A stretch of DNA of 5,169 bases, taken from the NCBI GenBank assembly GCA_016928125.1, contig JAFGLK010000550.1, positions 1 through 5,169 of the forward strand. Reading direction: 5' to 3'. Below the pieces are notes generated by a model. That model searched no databases. It was not told the DNA's origin and saw only the letters and a program-made list of their open reading frames with translations. The position numbers and the translations under genes were made by a program. Below are positions 5,107-5,169 of this stretch, piece by piece (the first letter of the stretch is position 1; every line of letters starts with the position of its first letter). The DNA is from Anaerolineae bacterium (GTDB lineage: Bacteria; Chloroflexota; Anaerolineae; UBA1429).

Positions 5107-5169
5107 ATGCGTTACAACGTCGCGCAGCTCATGCAAGAGGGTACTGGGGCGTTTCGCCAGTACGCGGTA
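5107..5169 (+). CDS. Probable DUF177 (YceD-like) protein, N-terminal 21 residues only
   Basis: Only the first 21 codons are in the window, beginning MRYNVAQLMQEGTG, with no stop. This opening resembles Chloroflexota DUF177 proteins, which typically start with a phrase like 'M-x-[YF]-N-V-[AS]-Q-L-L-K-x-P-x-G-x-x-R' (recalled, not searched). DUF177/YceD proteins are small and cytoplasmic, linked to 23S rRNA accumulation, and often lie directly before rpmF (ribosomal protein L32) and sometimes fatty-acid or phospholipid genes. The ATG at 5107 has GGGGG 5 nt upstream. It follows a consensus promoter and a 59-nt leader, which supports a real gene start. With so few residues the family call is provisional; that a gene begins here is much surer. 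Confidence 0.6.
   Translation, partial: MRYNVAQLMQEGTGAFRQYAV

Overview
This window looks like chromosomal DNA from a moderately GC-rich bacterium. My best guess is the phylum Chloroflexota (Anaerolineae-like). That rests on recall of two protein types, not on a search: a long alpha-glucan phosphorylase with an N-terminal DUF3417 domain, and the start of a protein resembling Chloroflexota DUF177/YceD proteins. Promoter-like sites resemble the ordinary housekeeping (sigma70-type) consensus. I see no mobile element, CRISPR array, rRNA or tRNA.

Layout. Three genes read leftward and one reads rightward. From right to left on the minus strand: an alpha-glucan phosphorylase (1883-4471, complete, 862 aa), then 267 bases of GC-rich spacer, then a class I SAM-dependent methyltransferase (590-1615, complete, 341 aa, GTG start), then a HAD-family phosphatase (1-543, its C-terminus cut off by the window edge). 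The methyltransferase and phosphatase are 46 bases apart and are probably co-transcribed. At the right edge, a rightward gene starts at 5107 and only its first 21 codons are visible. It is probably a DUF177 (YceD-like) protein, which in many bacteria precedes rpmF.

The divergent intergenic region (4472-5106) is the richest part. On the phosphorylase side it has two back-to-back promoter-like sequences and a leader of about 123 nt with a very GC-rich stem-loop. On the rightward side it has a terminator-like hairpin followed by five T's, an extended -10 promoter-like sequence that would fire straight into a second long hairpin with a U-rich tail, a threefold 7-bp tandem repeat, and a perfect-consensus promoter (TTGACA, 17 nt, TATAAT). 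That promoter is followed at about +1 by a perfect 7-bp inverted repeat.

How the genes fit together. The phosphorylase would release glucose-1-phosphate from storage glucan or maltodextrin. The methyltransferase and phosphatase have no identifiable substrate, and the sequence does not link them to glucan metabolism. I see no clear new multi-gene system. The points most worth testing are possible short RNAs and the operator or 5' hairpin in the divergent region.
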